Position numbers and translations under genes: made by a program | The notes under the pieces: model-generated | Told to the model about the DNA's origin: nothing | What the model saw: only the letters and a program-made list of their open reading frames with translations | Databases searched by the model: none | NCBI GenBank assembly: GCA_964458015.1 | Contig: CAYWGR010000012.1 | Location: forward strand, 1-52,960 | Direction of reading: 5' to 3' | Length of the DNA: 52,960 nucleotides | From: CAYWGR01 sp964458015 | GTDB lineage: Bacteria; Planctomycetota; Planctomycetia; Pirellulales; Thermoguttaceae | Part shown: piece after piece, positions 9,062 to 16,534 of the stretch | Layout of the letters: every line of letters starts with the position of its first letter | How positions within the stretch are numbered: the stretch's first letter is position 1

Positions 9062-9368
9062 AATTCCGGCTTTCCAACTGATTTTAGAAAACACCCTTCC
9101 TGGAAAATATAGGCCTCAGTCTACGAATAACCCCCCGCGGAACGAGAAAATTCATGCCCGATTTTCGCAGGGACAAGCACTACCCCCCACTACCGGCGTG
9201 GTCCGCAAAGAGTGTTACCTGCACCGGTGGATTTCCACCCTCGCAAAATCGTTAAAAAACGCCCCGAACACCCCCCTGGTGGATTTCGGAGGGTTTTTGT
9301 GATGAATCGCCACGGGGCGGTATTTAGTATGGAAGGTGGGCACCTTTTTCTCCTACTGCACGATCAAC

Positions 9369-9902
9369 ATGGACCGCAATGACGCTGAACGCACCGAACG
9401 GTTTGTGCAGCAGCTCACCGGCTGTCAGAACAGGGTCTATGCCTACATTCTGATGCTGCTGTCGAACCATGATGATGCGGCCGACGTGCTTCAGGAAACC
9501 AATTTGGTGCTATGGCGCAAGGCCGACGAATTCGTCGAGGGGACGGATTTTGGGGCCTGGGCTTGCCGCATCGCCTATTATCAGGTTCTTGCCCGGCTGC
9601 GCGATGCCCAACGCGATCGGTTGGTATTCGACCCCTTGCTGCTCGACCAACTGGCCACGGAAGCGGAATTGCTTAGCGCCGAGATGGACGACCGCCGCCA
9701 TGCCTTGCGGTTGTGCATGCTCCGATTGAGTGAACACGAACGGCGGCTGCTCGGCCGCCGCTATGACCAGGGCTGGTCGATCAAGCAGATTTCCACCGAA
9801 TGCGGTCAGACGCCGGGCGCGGTCGCCACGAGTCTCTACCGCATCCGCAACGAGCTTATGCAGTGCATTCAAAAAAATCTTAACGACAAGGACCGGCCGT
9901 GA
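9369..9902 (+). CDS. ECF RNA polymerase sigma factor (surface locus 1)
   Basis: A sigma-70 family ECF factor of 177 residues. Region 2 covers about 10-80 (YILMLLSNHDDAADVLQETN, then DFGAWACRIAYYQVLARLRD). Region 4 covers about 115-170 (LSEHERRLLGRRYDQGWSIK, then TPGAVATSLYRIRNELMQCI). The start MDRNDAERTERFV at 9369 lines up with the paralogue at 47836; an upstream GTG at 9336 would add 11 residues. Its stop overlaps the GTG of the FecR-like gene (GTGA), which implies translational coupling to the likely partner regulator. Confidence 0.9.
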   Translation: MDRNDAERTERFVQQLTGCQNRVYAYILMLLSNHDDAADVLQETNLVLWRKADEFVEGTDFGAWACRIAYYQVLARLRDAQRDRLVFDPLLLDQLATEAELLSAEMDDRRHALRLCMLRLSEHERRLLGRRYDQGWSIKQISTECGQTPGAVATSLYRIRNELMQCIQKNLNDKDRP

Positions 9903-11800
9903 TCGACGAACGCCGCCAATTCGAAGCCTTGCGCCCACTGTTGATCGGCTTGACCGACGATCAACTCGACGGTGAGCAGCGCGAGCAATTGGCCGATCTC
10001 TTGCGTAACGATCCGGCGGCGCGAACGTACTATCTTCAATACATGCTGACCGACGCCATGTTGCATCTGGAGCATGGCGGGAGAGAGGAGTGGGAAGAGA
10101 GAAGAGGGGAGAGAGTGGCTAGTGAAGCAAATCCTAAACCCCAAATCAACAAATCCCAAATTTCTAATCTTCCGCCCCCCGTTTCAATTATTCTTGACGA
10201 TTCCTCTGCCCCCACTCCCCTTTCCTCTCTACCCTCGCCCCTATACGTTACGCATCCGTTTTTGTTCTCCAATTTATTTGCTCTCGCCGTGTTGTGCCTC
10301 GGGATCTTCGGCGCGTGGATGTATCAGATCGACATTCCGGGGCCGATTGCCCGAAGTGACCGCTCGCCGGCATTCGCGCATACGGCATCGACGGCCGTAA
10401 CGGCCGAATATATCGGGCAAATCACGGGCATATCCAACACGACCACATGGCAGGACGAGTCCACATCCACGGTAAGCGGAGCACGAGTTCCGTTGGGCCG
10501 CCGCTATGCCTTGGCCTCCGGATTGTTGGAAATCACCTATGACAGCGGCGCGAAAGTCGTCCTGCAAGGCCCTGCAACCTATGAAGTCGAAACCCGCGAC
10601 GGCGGATTTCTCTCGCGCGGCAAGCTGACGGCTAGGTTGGCAAAAGGGAGCGAGGGATTGGGGACGGGGGGCGGGAAAGGGGCCGGTGGCCAGTGGCCGG
10701 TGGCCAGTGAAAGGTGTGCAAAATCCCGAAATCCCGAAATCTCCAAATCCCCAATTTCTAATCCCCAATCCCTAATCCCTAATCCCTTGCTTCCTCCCGC
10801 CCTCTGCCTCCAATCTCCCGCCCCAGTGTTCACCGTGCGAACGCCTAGTGCCACGGTGACGGACCTGGGGACGGAGTTCGGCGTTTACGTTCAGGATGAA
10901 GCCACGTGCAACGTGCATGTGTTCGAGGGCAAGGTGCAGGTGGCCGTGCCTTCGGTGAATGGTACGCGGGGTTTTGTTCGCCAGTTGACGGCGGGCCAGA
11001 TTACGCAAGTTAGCGGCGGCAAAGTCCAATCCATCACGGCCTCGGGCTTGCACCCCATGAAGGTCGTGTACCAACAGCTTCATCCCAACGGTTTCCATGT
11101 AGGCATGAACGACGGCTTCGATAACATCATGCTGCGGGATGCCGCCCTTTGCGTCGAACGGTCGCTCGGCGCATCACAGCGATTGCGGCTAAGCTGGAAC
11201 GATTTCGGCCATATCGGCTCGGCTTGGCACAGCCAAAAACAATCCGTCGCGCAAGGTTTCAGCACCGGATTTCAATTCCAGTTCGCCTATCCACAAGGCG
11301 TGGGCGGCGACGGCTTGGCTTTTATCGTGCAGAACACTGCACAAGCGGAAAAGTTGCGAGTTGGAGTCGCCGGCTCGAAAACCAATGCCTTGAATGTTTC
11401 GATCCACAGCTACCAGAACGCCGGCGATCCGAGCAATGCATTCCTAGCCATCCGCGACGGTTCCAAAACATTGGCCATCTGCGATTTGCATCAACGCATC
11501 GGCTTGGCGAGTCTGACCGACGGCCGGATTCATACGTTGCAGGTCGATTATTCGCCGGGAAGCTTGGACGTGCATTTCGATTACGTGCAAGTGATCAAGA
11601 ACCTCAAGGTGGACTTGACCAAACTTGAAAACGGCGGGGCGATTGATAGCGAAGGCAAGGCGTGGCTCGGATTCTCGGCCAGCACGGGCGAAATGGCCAA
11701 GTTCGCAAGCAAAAACCATACAGAGAATCACGACATCCTGTCTTGGACGTTTCTTCCGATCCGGCTGAGTGCTGCGCCCAACACCAACACAAAGCCCTAG
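9899..11800 (+). CDS. FecR-like membrane protein with lectin-like C-terminal domain
   Basis: A protein of 633 residues. Residues 1-60 are a helical cytoplasmic segment (LLIGLTDDQLDGEQREQLAD) placed like an anti-sigma domain. A low-complexity linker ends in PPPVSIILDDSS, and one TM helix (about 118-141, FSNLFALAVLCLGIFGAWMY) follows. The outer part has a FecR domain split by a repeat-derived insert (about 248-310) and resuming at FTVRTPSATVTDLGTEFGV. The C-terminal 230 residues resemble a bacterial legume-lectin-like beta sandwich (GFQFQFAYPQGVGGDGLAFI). GTG start overlapping the sigma stop. Probable role: sense a surface glycan and hold or release the ECF factor; this is inferred from context. 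Confidence 0.8.
   Translation: MIDERRQFEALRPLLIGLTDDQLDGEQREQLADLLRNDPAARTYYLQYMLTDAMLHLEHGGREEWEERRGERVASEANPKPQINKSQISNLPPPVSIILDDSSAPTPLSSLPSPLYVTHPFLFSNLFALAVLCLGIFGAWMYQIDIPGPIARSDRSPAFAHTASTAVTAEYIGQITGISNTTTWQDESTSTVSGARVPLGRRYALASGLLEITYDSGAKVVLQGPATYEVETRDGGFLSRGKLTARLAKGSEGLGTGGGKGAGGQWPVASERCAKSRNPEISKSPISNPQSLIPNPLLPPALCLQSPAPVFTVRTPSATVTDLGTEFGVYVQDEATCNVHVFEGKVQVAVPSVNGTRGFVRQLTAGQITQVSGGKVQSITASGLHPMKVVYQQLHPNGFHVGMNDGFDNIMLRDAALCVERSLGASQRLRLSWNDFGHIGSAWHSQKQSVAQGFSTGFQFQFAYPQGVGGDGLAFIVQNTAQAEKLRVGVAGSKTNALNVSIHSYQNAGDPSNAFLAIRDGSKTLAICDLHQRIGLASLTDGRIHTLQVDYSPGSLDVHFDYVQVIKNLKVDLTKLENGGAIDSEGKAWLGFSASTGEMAKFASKNHTENHDILSWTFLPIRLSAAPNTNTKP
10641..10828 (+). repeat. In-frame low-complexity repeat block inside the FecR domain (locus 1)
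   Basis: The block lies between KLTARL and FTVRTPS. It starts with CAAAAGGGAGCGAGGGATTG and continues identical for 46 bases to the block in the paralogue (49151-49445). Then come GTGGCCAGTGGCC units and a run of AATCCC/AAATCCC units (TAATCCCTAATCCC), giving peptides such as NPEISKSPISNPQSLIPNP. The reading frame stays open across it. A related shorter tract is at 10080-10170, upstream of the membrane helix, with GTGGCTAGTGAAGCAAATCC in common with the locus 2 block. Confidence 0.85.
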
Positions 11801-11885
11801 CAAGAAAGGAGTTGATTTCCAAGATTTGAGAGGTTGTTGCATATTGTTGAACGTTTTTATCATCTTCGAGAAAGGTAGGTTGAAC

Positions 11886-12617
11886 ATGTTATGTTATCGC
11901 GGCTTTAGAACCGGCAGTCTACTGATGATTGCCTTAACGGCGGTTGGCGCAATTGCATTTTTTGCAACTGCGGCCAGTGCCGAACCGATCGTGGTCTTCA
12001 ACGGCACCACGGGATCGCAGACGTTGTACAGCTATCGTACTACTACGACGACTCAGGATCCTAATGGGGAGGGCAACACGAAATTCGTCAACGACACGAC
12101 GCACGACAATTTCGAGTGGGCATTTGATAACTATGAAGGCGGAGCGGCAGCGTGGCTGCAATCCACCAATCTGAACCAAGCAGGAACCGTCACCTGGCAT
12201 TTTCAGGCGGCCTCGGGCTATACGATGGCCAACGATTTGGCCGTCAAATGGAATGTGCATTTTATCCAATGGGGCGACAATCCCGACACCACGGCCGACT
12301 ATCTCAAGGCCGAGTGGAGTACGAACGGGACGGATTGGTCATCCTTCGTCAACGTAACAGGTAGTCAGCAAAATTGGACCGGACTTGGCGACACGAGAAG
12401 TCTGGCCAACTCAGGTTATTCCGGAGGCACCGATTTGTACGTCCGTTTCACCATGTACCGCGTCGGTGAGGCCCAGCTTTTCAGGGGCTACAAAGATGAT
12501 CCCGCACCGTTTAGCATCTCAGGCACGGTATCTGCGATACCTGAACCAACAACGGCAATCCTTTTGGGGAGCGGGGTCTTGGGACTCATGGCTTATGCTT
12601 GGCGAAAACGTAAATAG
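11886..12617 (+). CDS. PEP-CTERM sorting domain protein (locus 1)
   Basis: A secreted protein of 243 residues. The N-terminal signal peptide (about 1-33; LLMIALTAVGAIAFFATAAS) ends at an ASAEP junction. The middle is a Thr/Asn/Gly-rich beta-type region with no known catalytic motif. The C-terminus is a textbook PEP-CTERM tail: IPEPTTAILLGSGVLGLMAY, then WRKRK. Such tails are processed by an exosortase, which is not in this window. The start at 11886 is chosen because the signal peptide begins there. It lies 85 bases after the FecR-like gene. Confidence 0.9.
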   Translation: MLCYRGFRTGSLLMIALTAVGAIAFFATAASAEPIVVFNGTTGSQTLYSYRTTTTTQDPNGEGNTKFVNDTTHDNFEWAFDNYEGGAAAWLQSTNLNQAGTVTWHFQAASGYTMANDLAVKWNVHFIQWGDNPDTTADYLKAEWSTNGTDWSSFVNVTGSQQNWTGLGDTRSLANSGYSGGTDLYVRFTMYRVGEAQLFRGYKDDPAPFSISGTVSAIPEPTTAILLGSGVLGLMAYAWRKRK

Positions 12618-12717
12618 GGTGTAAACTATAGAGAAGGCAACGCTAAGGGCGCAAAGCCGCGAAGCTTCGCGTCCTTGGCCGCCTCCTCTTCACAAAAAAG
12701 CCTAGGAGCATTTACCA

Positions 12718-13182
12718 ATGTCTCCCAACTTCGCACGTTGTTGGTTAGGCCTGTGGATGATCGCGGCAGTCTGCCTTCTGGCGGCCGGCTGCGGCGGTTC
12801 TCAGAAGAAATCGTTAGCCCGGGAACAATCGGGACTGAAGAAGCTGACCGTCGTCTATGGGCGATACTTGGCCCAGCATCGCGGCCAACCGCCTGCGAAC
12901 GAAGCGGAGTTCAAGAAGTTCGTGCAATCGCTCCCCCCGGCCGATCGTGCTTCGTTGGGGATTGCTGATTCCGAGGATCTGTTTCTTTCGAACCGTGACA
13001 ACAAACCCTATGTGGTTATTTACGGCCGCCCCAAGGGGCCTCCGGGCCCCGGCGGCGCGCCGGTGATCGCTTACGAACAGGAAGGCAAATCCGGCAAGCG
13101 TTGGGTCGCCAGCGCCCTCGGCGCCATCGAGGAAGTTGACGACGCTCGCTTCCAACAGCTTACGCAAACGGCGAAACATTGA
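12718..13182 (+). CDS. Small lipoprotein (locus 1)
   Basis: A protein of 154 residues with a signal segment and lipobox (LGLWMIAAVCLLAAGCGGSQ; Cys at residue 25). The mature part is charged and has no family I can name; KLTVVYGRYLAQHRGQPPAN and FKKFVQSLPP suggest a small helical domain. Similar lipoproteins accompany DUF1559 genes in planctomycetes. It sits between the PEP-CTERM and DUF1559 genes of the locus and ends 68 bases before the latter. Confidence 0.75.
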   Translation: MSPNFARCWLGLWMIAAVCLLAAGCGGSQKKSLAREQSGLKKLTVVYGRYLAQHRGQPPANEAEFKKFVQSLPPADRASLGIADSEDLFLSNRDNKPYVVIYGRPKGPPGPGGAPVIAYEQEGKSGKRWVASALGAIEEVDDARFQQLTQTAKH

Positions 13183-13250
13183 GCAGAGGCACTCACGGTA
13201 ATGAGACGAACGATTCTAGGCATCATTCTTATTTTTGGGGAGTTCGTGCC

Positions 13251-14264
13251 ATGTCTCGACGTGATATTTTTCTCCGCTGGCGATCTGTATTGAAACATCA
13301 GGGTTTCACCTTGGTGGAACTTTTGGTCGTGATCACGATCATCGGGATCTTGATCTCGCTTCTGCTGCCGGCCGTGCAATCGGCGCGCGAGGCCGCGCGG
13401 CGGCTTCAATGCTCGAACAATCTGAAGCAGATGGCGTTGGCGGTGCATAACTTGGTTCAAGCCCGGGGTATTTTTCCAACCGGCGGCACGGTGCCATGGC
13501 CTATGATTGAAAGCTATTCGACGGATGGCGTTCCGTGGGGTCCGGAGAAGCAAGGGCTCGGCTGGCACTATCAGATTTTGCCGTACATGGAACAGCAGGC
13601 AATCTATAACACAACCTCGCAAGTTACGCTTCAGAAATTTGCCATCAGCCAGTATTTTTGTCCTTCCCGTCGCCCCGTTACGCTCTATTCCGGCAGCAAC
13701 GTTCTGAATGATTATGCCGGCATCACCGCGGGTGATCCGCCCAGCATTACCAAGGACGATTCGACAACGCTGGATAATGCTTATTGGCAAGGCGACCATT
13801 GGAAGGTTCCCAGCGGCGTGCAATGGCATGGAATAATTGTGCGTTGTAATTGGGATATTTCGAGTACGCCGGCAAAGGCCGTGAGTTCGACGCCACCGAT
13901 TGGATTTGCCGCCGTTAAGGACGGCACGAGCAACACCCTGATGCTCGCGGAAAAAAGGCTGCATCCATGCAACTACCAGTCGGGCGATTGGCACGACGAC
14001 CGCGGCTGGACAGACGGCTGGGATCCGGACACCATTCGATCGACTTCTTATCCCCCTGGCCCGGATACCGACCAAAGCGCGGTGGGAGTCGGCGGGCAGG
14101 CTCTCGATCTTGCTTATAGCGTCGGTTCGGCACATTCGAGCGGTTTTAACGCCGCTTTTGCCGACGGATCGATCCACTCGCTCAGCTATAGCATTGATCG
14201 GGAAGTCTTCAGCTACCTTGGCAATCGCCACGACGGCAAGGTCGTCGACGGCAACAAGTTCTGA
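13251..14264 (+). CDS. DUF1559 protein with type IV pilin-like N-terminus (locus 1)
   Basis: A protein of 337 residues. After a short basic leader comes a prepilin-type cleavage/methylation motif, GFTLVELLVVITIIGILISL, then the DUF1559 hallmark LLPAVQSAREAARRLQCSNN. The body has the usual GWHYQILPYMEQQAIY, SQYFCPSRR and a C-terminal HSSGFNAAFADGSIHSLS 'H-x-G-G' type signature. DUF1559 proteins are greatly expanded in planctomycetes and are thought to be exported pseudopilin-like surface proteins; their function is unknown. The start at 13251 is chosen for the short leader. Confidence 0.92.
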   Translation: MSRRDIFLRWRSVLKHQGFTLVELLVVITIIGILISLLLPAVQSAREAARRLQCSNNLKQMALAVHNLVQARGIFPTGGTVPWPMIESYSTDGVPWGPEKQGLGWHYQILPYMEQQAIYNTTSQVTLQKFAISQYFCPSRRPVTLYSGSNVLNDYAGITAGDPPSITKDDSTTLDNAYWQGDHWKVPSGVQWHGIIVRCNWDISSTPAKAVSSTPPIGFAAVKDGTSNTLMLAEKRLHPCNYQSGDWHDDRGWTDGWDPDTIRSTSYPPGPDTDQSAVGVGGQALDLAYSVGSAHSSGFNAAFADGSIHSLSYSIDREVFSYLGNRHDGKVVDGNKF

Positions 14265-14276
14265 TGCGACTGGCAT

Positions 14277-14578
14277 TGGGTGCAGTAATTTCTTATGGTC
14301 GAGCTGGATAAGCTGGCATATTGCTTAGCTCTCATTGGTACGGCGGGTTGATAGCAGGGCCGCCGTGCCGGCGGCAGCTAAACGAGGGTATGACGTACCG
14401 GCGGCCGCTAAACGGTTATACAATCCGCACACATTCCGGGAGCTGTTAGCTCCCGGCTAACTATTAGCTCCCGACTAAGCTGTTAGTTCCCGGCTGTGCT
14501 GTTAGCTCCCGGCTATAGTATTGTGCATTTTGTGGTCTGTGGACAAACCACTGTAATCCGTTACTGCACACGGGGCGG
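14277..14578 (+). repeat. Composite intergenic element, copy B
   Basis: Second copy of the element seen at 4478-4832. The left module reads GCAGTAATTTCTTATGGTCG followed by AGCTGGATAAGCTGGCATAT. The middle has GCCGTGCCGGCGGCAGCTAAAC and GTACCGGCGGCCGCTAAACG, then four GGGAGCTGTTAGCTCCCGG-type units. The right hairpin (14524-14558) has GTGGT pairing with ACCAC, where copy A has GCGGT with ACCGC. It fills the space between the DUF1559 gene and folC. Confidence 0.85.
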
Positions 14579-14671
14579 GGTTATGCCTGTACAATCGATA
14601 GGGTGTGCATTAAACTATTCTTTCTTGCGTCTGCCGGTATATTCCCATGTTTTCTTCAGGCATCTGCACCT

Positions 14672-16057
14672 ATGCGTTCTTCTGCTCCCACGGATTCGTC
14701 TGACGATGCCCGGCGGTTCCTCTTGGATCGGATCAACTATGAGCGGGCACAGTCGATGCCATGCTCGGAAGAGGCATTCAAGCTCGACCGAATGCGCGAG
14801 CTGCTCAACCGGCTGGGCAATCCGCAGCAAGGAATGCCGATTATTCATATCGCCGGCACCAAGGGCAAAGGTTCGACGTCGGCGATGTTAGCAGCCATGC
14901 TGTCGGCGGCCGGTTTTCGCACAGGGCTCTTCACTTCTCCCCATCTCACGCATATCGAAGAACGCATCACGCTTGACGCCAAGCCTTGCGCGGCCTTGGA
15001 ACTGACCGCCTTGCTCGAACAGATTCGTCCCGTCGTGGAGACGATGGATCGAGCAGCGGCAGAAAAAAAGCCGTCCGAATACGGTCCCACGTACTTTGAA
15101 ATCATCACGGCGGCGGCGTTGCTCTACTTCGCCCAACACCGAGCCGATATGGCCGTGCTCGAGGTTGGTTTGGGCGGCCGCCTCGATTCGACCAACGTTT
15201 GCACGCCGGTCGTCTCGCTGATCACCAGCATCAGCTTCGACCACATGAAGCAGTTGGGCACTACCCTGGCGGCCATCGCTGCTGAAAAAGCAGGCATTAT
15301 TAAACCGGGCGTGCCGGTCATCAGCGGCGTGACGAACGATGAACCGCGGGAGGTAATCCGCACCATCGCCGAGCAAAAAGGCTGCCGGTTGATCGAGCAA
15401 GGCATCGATTTTGATTTTGCCTACCGCCCGCCGCTCCATCTGGAGCAGGCCGACGCACCGGCTCGGATCGATTTTCGCCATTTGCAGAGAGATACGGAAA
15501 AAATGAAAGAAAAAGGGGAGGAAGCAATTGCTCTCGAAATGCACATTGCATCTCCTCGAATTTGTCATCCTGAGCGTAGCGAAGGATCTGCCGTAAACGC
15601 GGAGGAGATCCTTCGCTACGCTCAGGATGACAAAAATACCGCTTACGACAACCTTGCCATCGGGCTGCTCGGCCGACATCAAGCAGCCAACGCCGCAATG
15701 GCATTGGCAACCATCGAACAACTGCGGCACCTGGGTTGGAAGATCCCCGAGGCGGCCATCCGGCGTGGATTGGCGGAAGTGAAATGGCCGGCACGGGTCG
15801 AAGTTGTCGCACGCAGGCCCGCCGTCGTGCTCGACGCCGCCCACAATGCCGCCTCCATCGGCGCGCTCGTCGAAACGCTGACTGAAAGTTTTTCCGTTGA
15901 AAAGCGATGGCTCGTTTTTGCCACGACGCAGGAAAAGGATCTACGCGGGATGCTGTCGCAGTTGCTGGTCTCCTTCGACCATATCATCTTCACCCGCTAT
16001 CAAAACAATCCGCGCGGCGTTCCGCCGGAACAACTACAGACGCTGGCCATCGAGTAG
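14672..16057 (+). CDS. folC: Folylpolyglutamate/dihydrofolate synthase, cut short by an in-frame stop
   Basis: FolC adds glutamate to folates (and often makes dihydrofolate from dihydropteroate). Visible motifs are the P-loop-like IIHIAGTKGKGSTSAMLAAM (about 55-75), RTGLFTSPHLTHIEERI, the Mur ligase-family VLEVGLGGRLDSTN, TSISFDHMKQLG and VVLDAAHNAAS. The frame reads 461 residues to TAG at 16055-16057. The same frame then continues into ADLICITGSFFIAAEM, the normal FolC ending, so the stop interrupts the gene. Between about 298 and 321 it also carries a palindromic repeat translated in frame. The start at 14672 is the first ATG that avoids the hydrophobic upstream extension. Confidence 0.88.
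   Translation: MRSSAPTDSSDDARRFLLDRINYERAQSMPCSEEAFKLDRMRELLNRLGNPQQGMPIIHIAGTKGKGSTSAMLAAMLSAAGFRTGLFTSPHLTHIEERITLDAKPCAALELTALLEQIRPVVETMDRAAAEKKPSEYGPTYFEIITAAALLYFAQHRADMAVLEVGLGGRLDSTNVCTPVVSLITSISFDHMKQLGTTLAAIAAEKAGIIKPGVPVISGVTNDEPREVIRTIAEQKGCRLIEQGIDFDFAYRPPLHLEQADAPARIDFRHLQRDTEKMKEKGEEAIALEMHIASPRICHPERSEGSAVNAEEILRYAQDDKNTAYDNLAIGLLGRHQAANAAMALATIEQLRHLGWKIPEAAIRRGLAEVKWPARVEVVARRPAVVLDAAHNAASIGALVETLTESFSVEKRWLVFATTQEKDLRGMLSQLLVSFDHIIFTRYQNNPRGVPPEQLQTLAIE
15564..15631 (+). repeat. Palindromic element inserted in frame in folC
   Basis: Perfect 26-base arms, beginning GTCATCCTGAGCGTAGCGAA and ending TTCGCTACGCTCAGGATGAC, enclose a 16-base loop. The sequence reads in frame as CHPERSEGSA...EEILRYAQDD, a peptide pattern I recognise from widely dispersed bacterial palindromic repeats. 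The insertion falls in the linker between the catalytic and C-terminal domains of FolC, where extra residues are likely tolerated. A related degenerate copy is at 23802-23852. Confidence 0.9.
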
Positions 16058-16255
16058 CAAGAGGGAGGAGAAGCACGCGGAAGAGCCGTGGAAACCCGGG
16101 ATGTCGCAACACCCGGCGAGGCTTGGAGTGAAGTGCAGCAATTGGCCAATCCGGCGGATCTGATTTGCATCACCGGCTCGTTCTTCATCGCCGCCGAGAT
16201 GCAGGAGCTGATTAAACGCCAGAATCACAATACTGGTCAATCGTCAGGATCATAA
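16058..16255 (+). pseudogene. folC: C-terminal remainder of folC beyond the in-frame stop
   Basis: Read in the folC frame directly after the TAG, the sequence is open for 65 codons to TAA at 16253-16255. It encodes TPGEAWSEVQQLANPADLIC then ITGSFFIAAEMQELIKR. This is the standard last strand and helix of FolC enzymes. The gap-free, in-frame match shows a single nonsense codon, not a frameshift. It could be a real mutation, a population variant or an assembly error. Confidence 0.8.
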
Positions 16256-16268
16256 TATCGAGAGATAA

Positions 16269-16494
16269 TAGCCGGGAGCTAACAGATCCCGGAAAATCGC
16301 TTTCAATATCAAACACATTCCGGGAGCTGTTAGCTCCCGGCTATTTTTCATTTTCGACGTCAGGCAAATTTTGGGAGCTGTTAGCTCTCGGCTATCTTTC
16401 ATTTTCGACGTCAGGCACATTTTGGGAGTTGTTAGCTCTCGGCTATCTTTTTCTTCGAGGTCGAGCACATTCCGGGAGCGTTAGGCCTCGGCTG
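16269..16494 (+). repeat. Tandem array of GGGAGCTGTTAGCTCCCGG palindromes
   Basis: Five units lie at about 50-base spacing between convergent folC and the CinA/NadD-like gene: 16269-16292 (inverted and slightly altered), 16320-16343, 16372-16394, 16423-16445 and 16471-16494. The spacers are also repeated (TTTCATTTTCGACGTCAGGC twice). The same palindrome is part of the composite elements and stands alone at 31893-31916. In this position it may also act as a bidirectional transcription barrier; that is inference. Confidence 0.8.
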
Positions 16495-16534
16495 TTTTGC
16501 ATCCAACTGTTGCAGAAGGGGCGGGGAATGGCAA

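Noticed and set aside
16250..16468. A 72-codon minus-strand frame with repeated SRELTAP peptides
   Set aside because: It is a translation of the palindrome array; the periodic peptide comes from the DNA repeat and has no start signal.
16269..16494. Possible CRISPR array
   Set aside because: Five units with spacers that themselves repeat, and no cas gene in the window.
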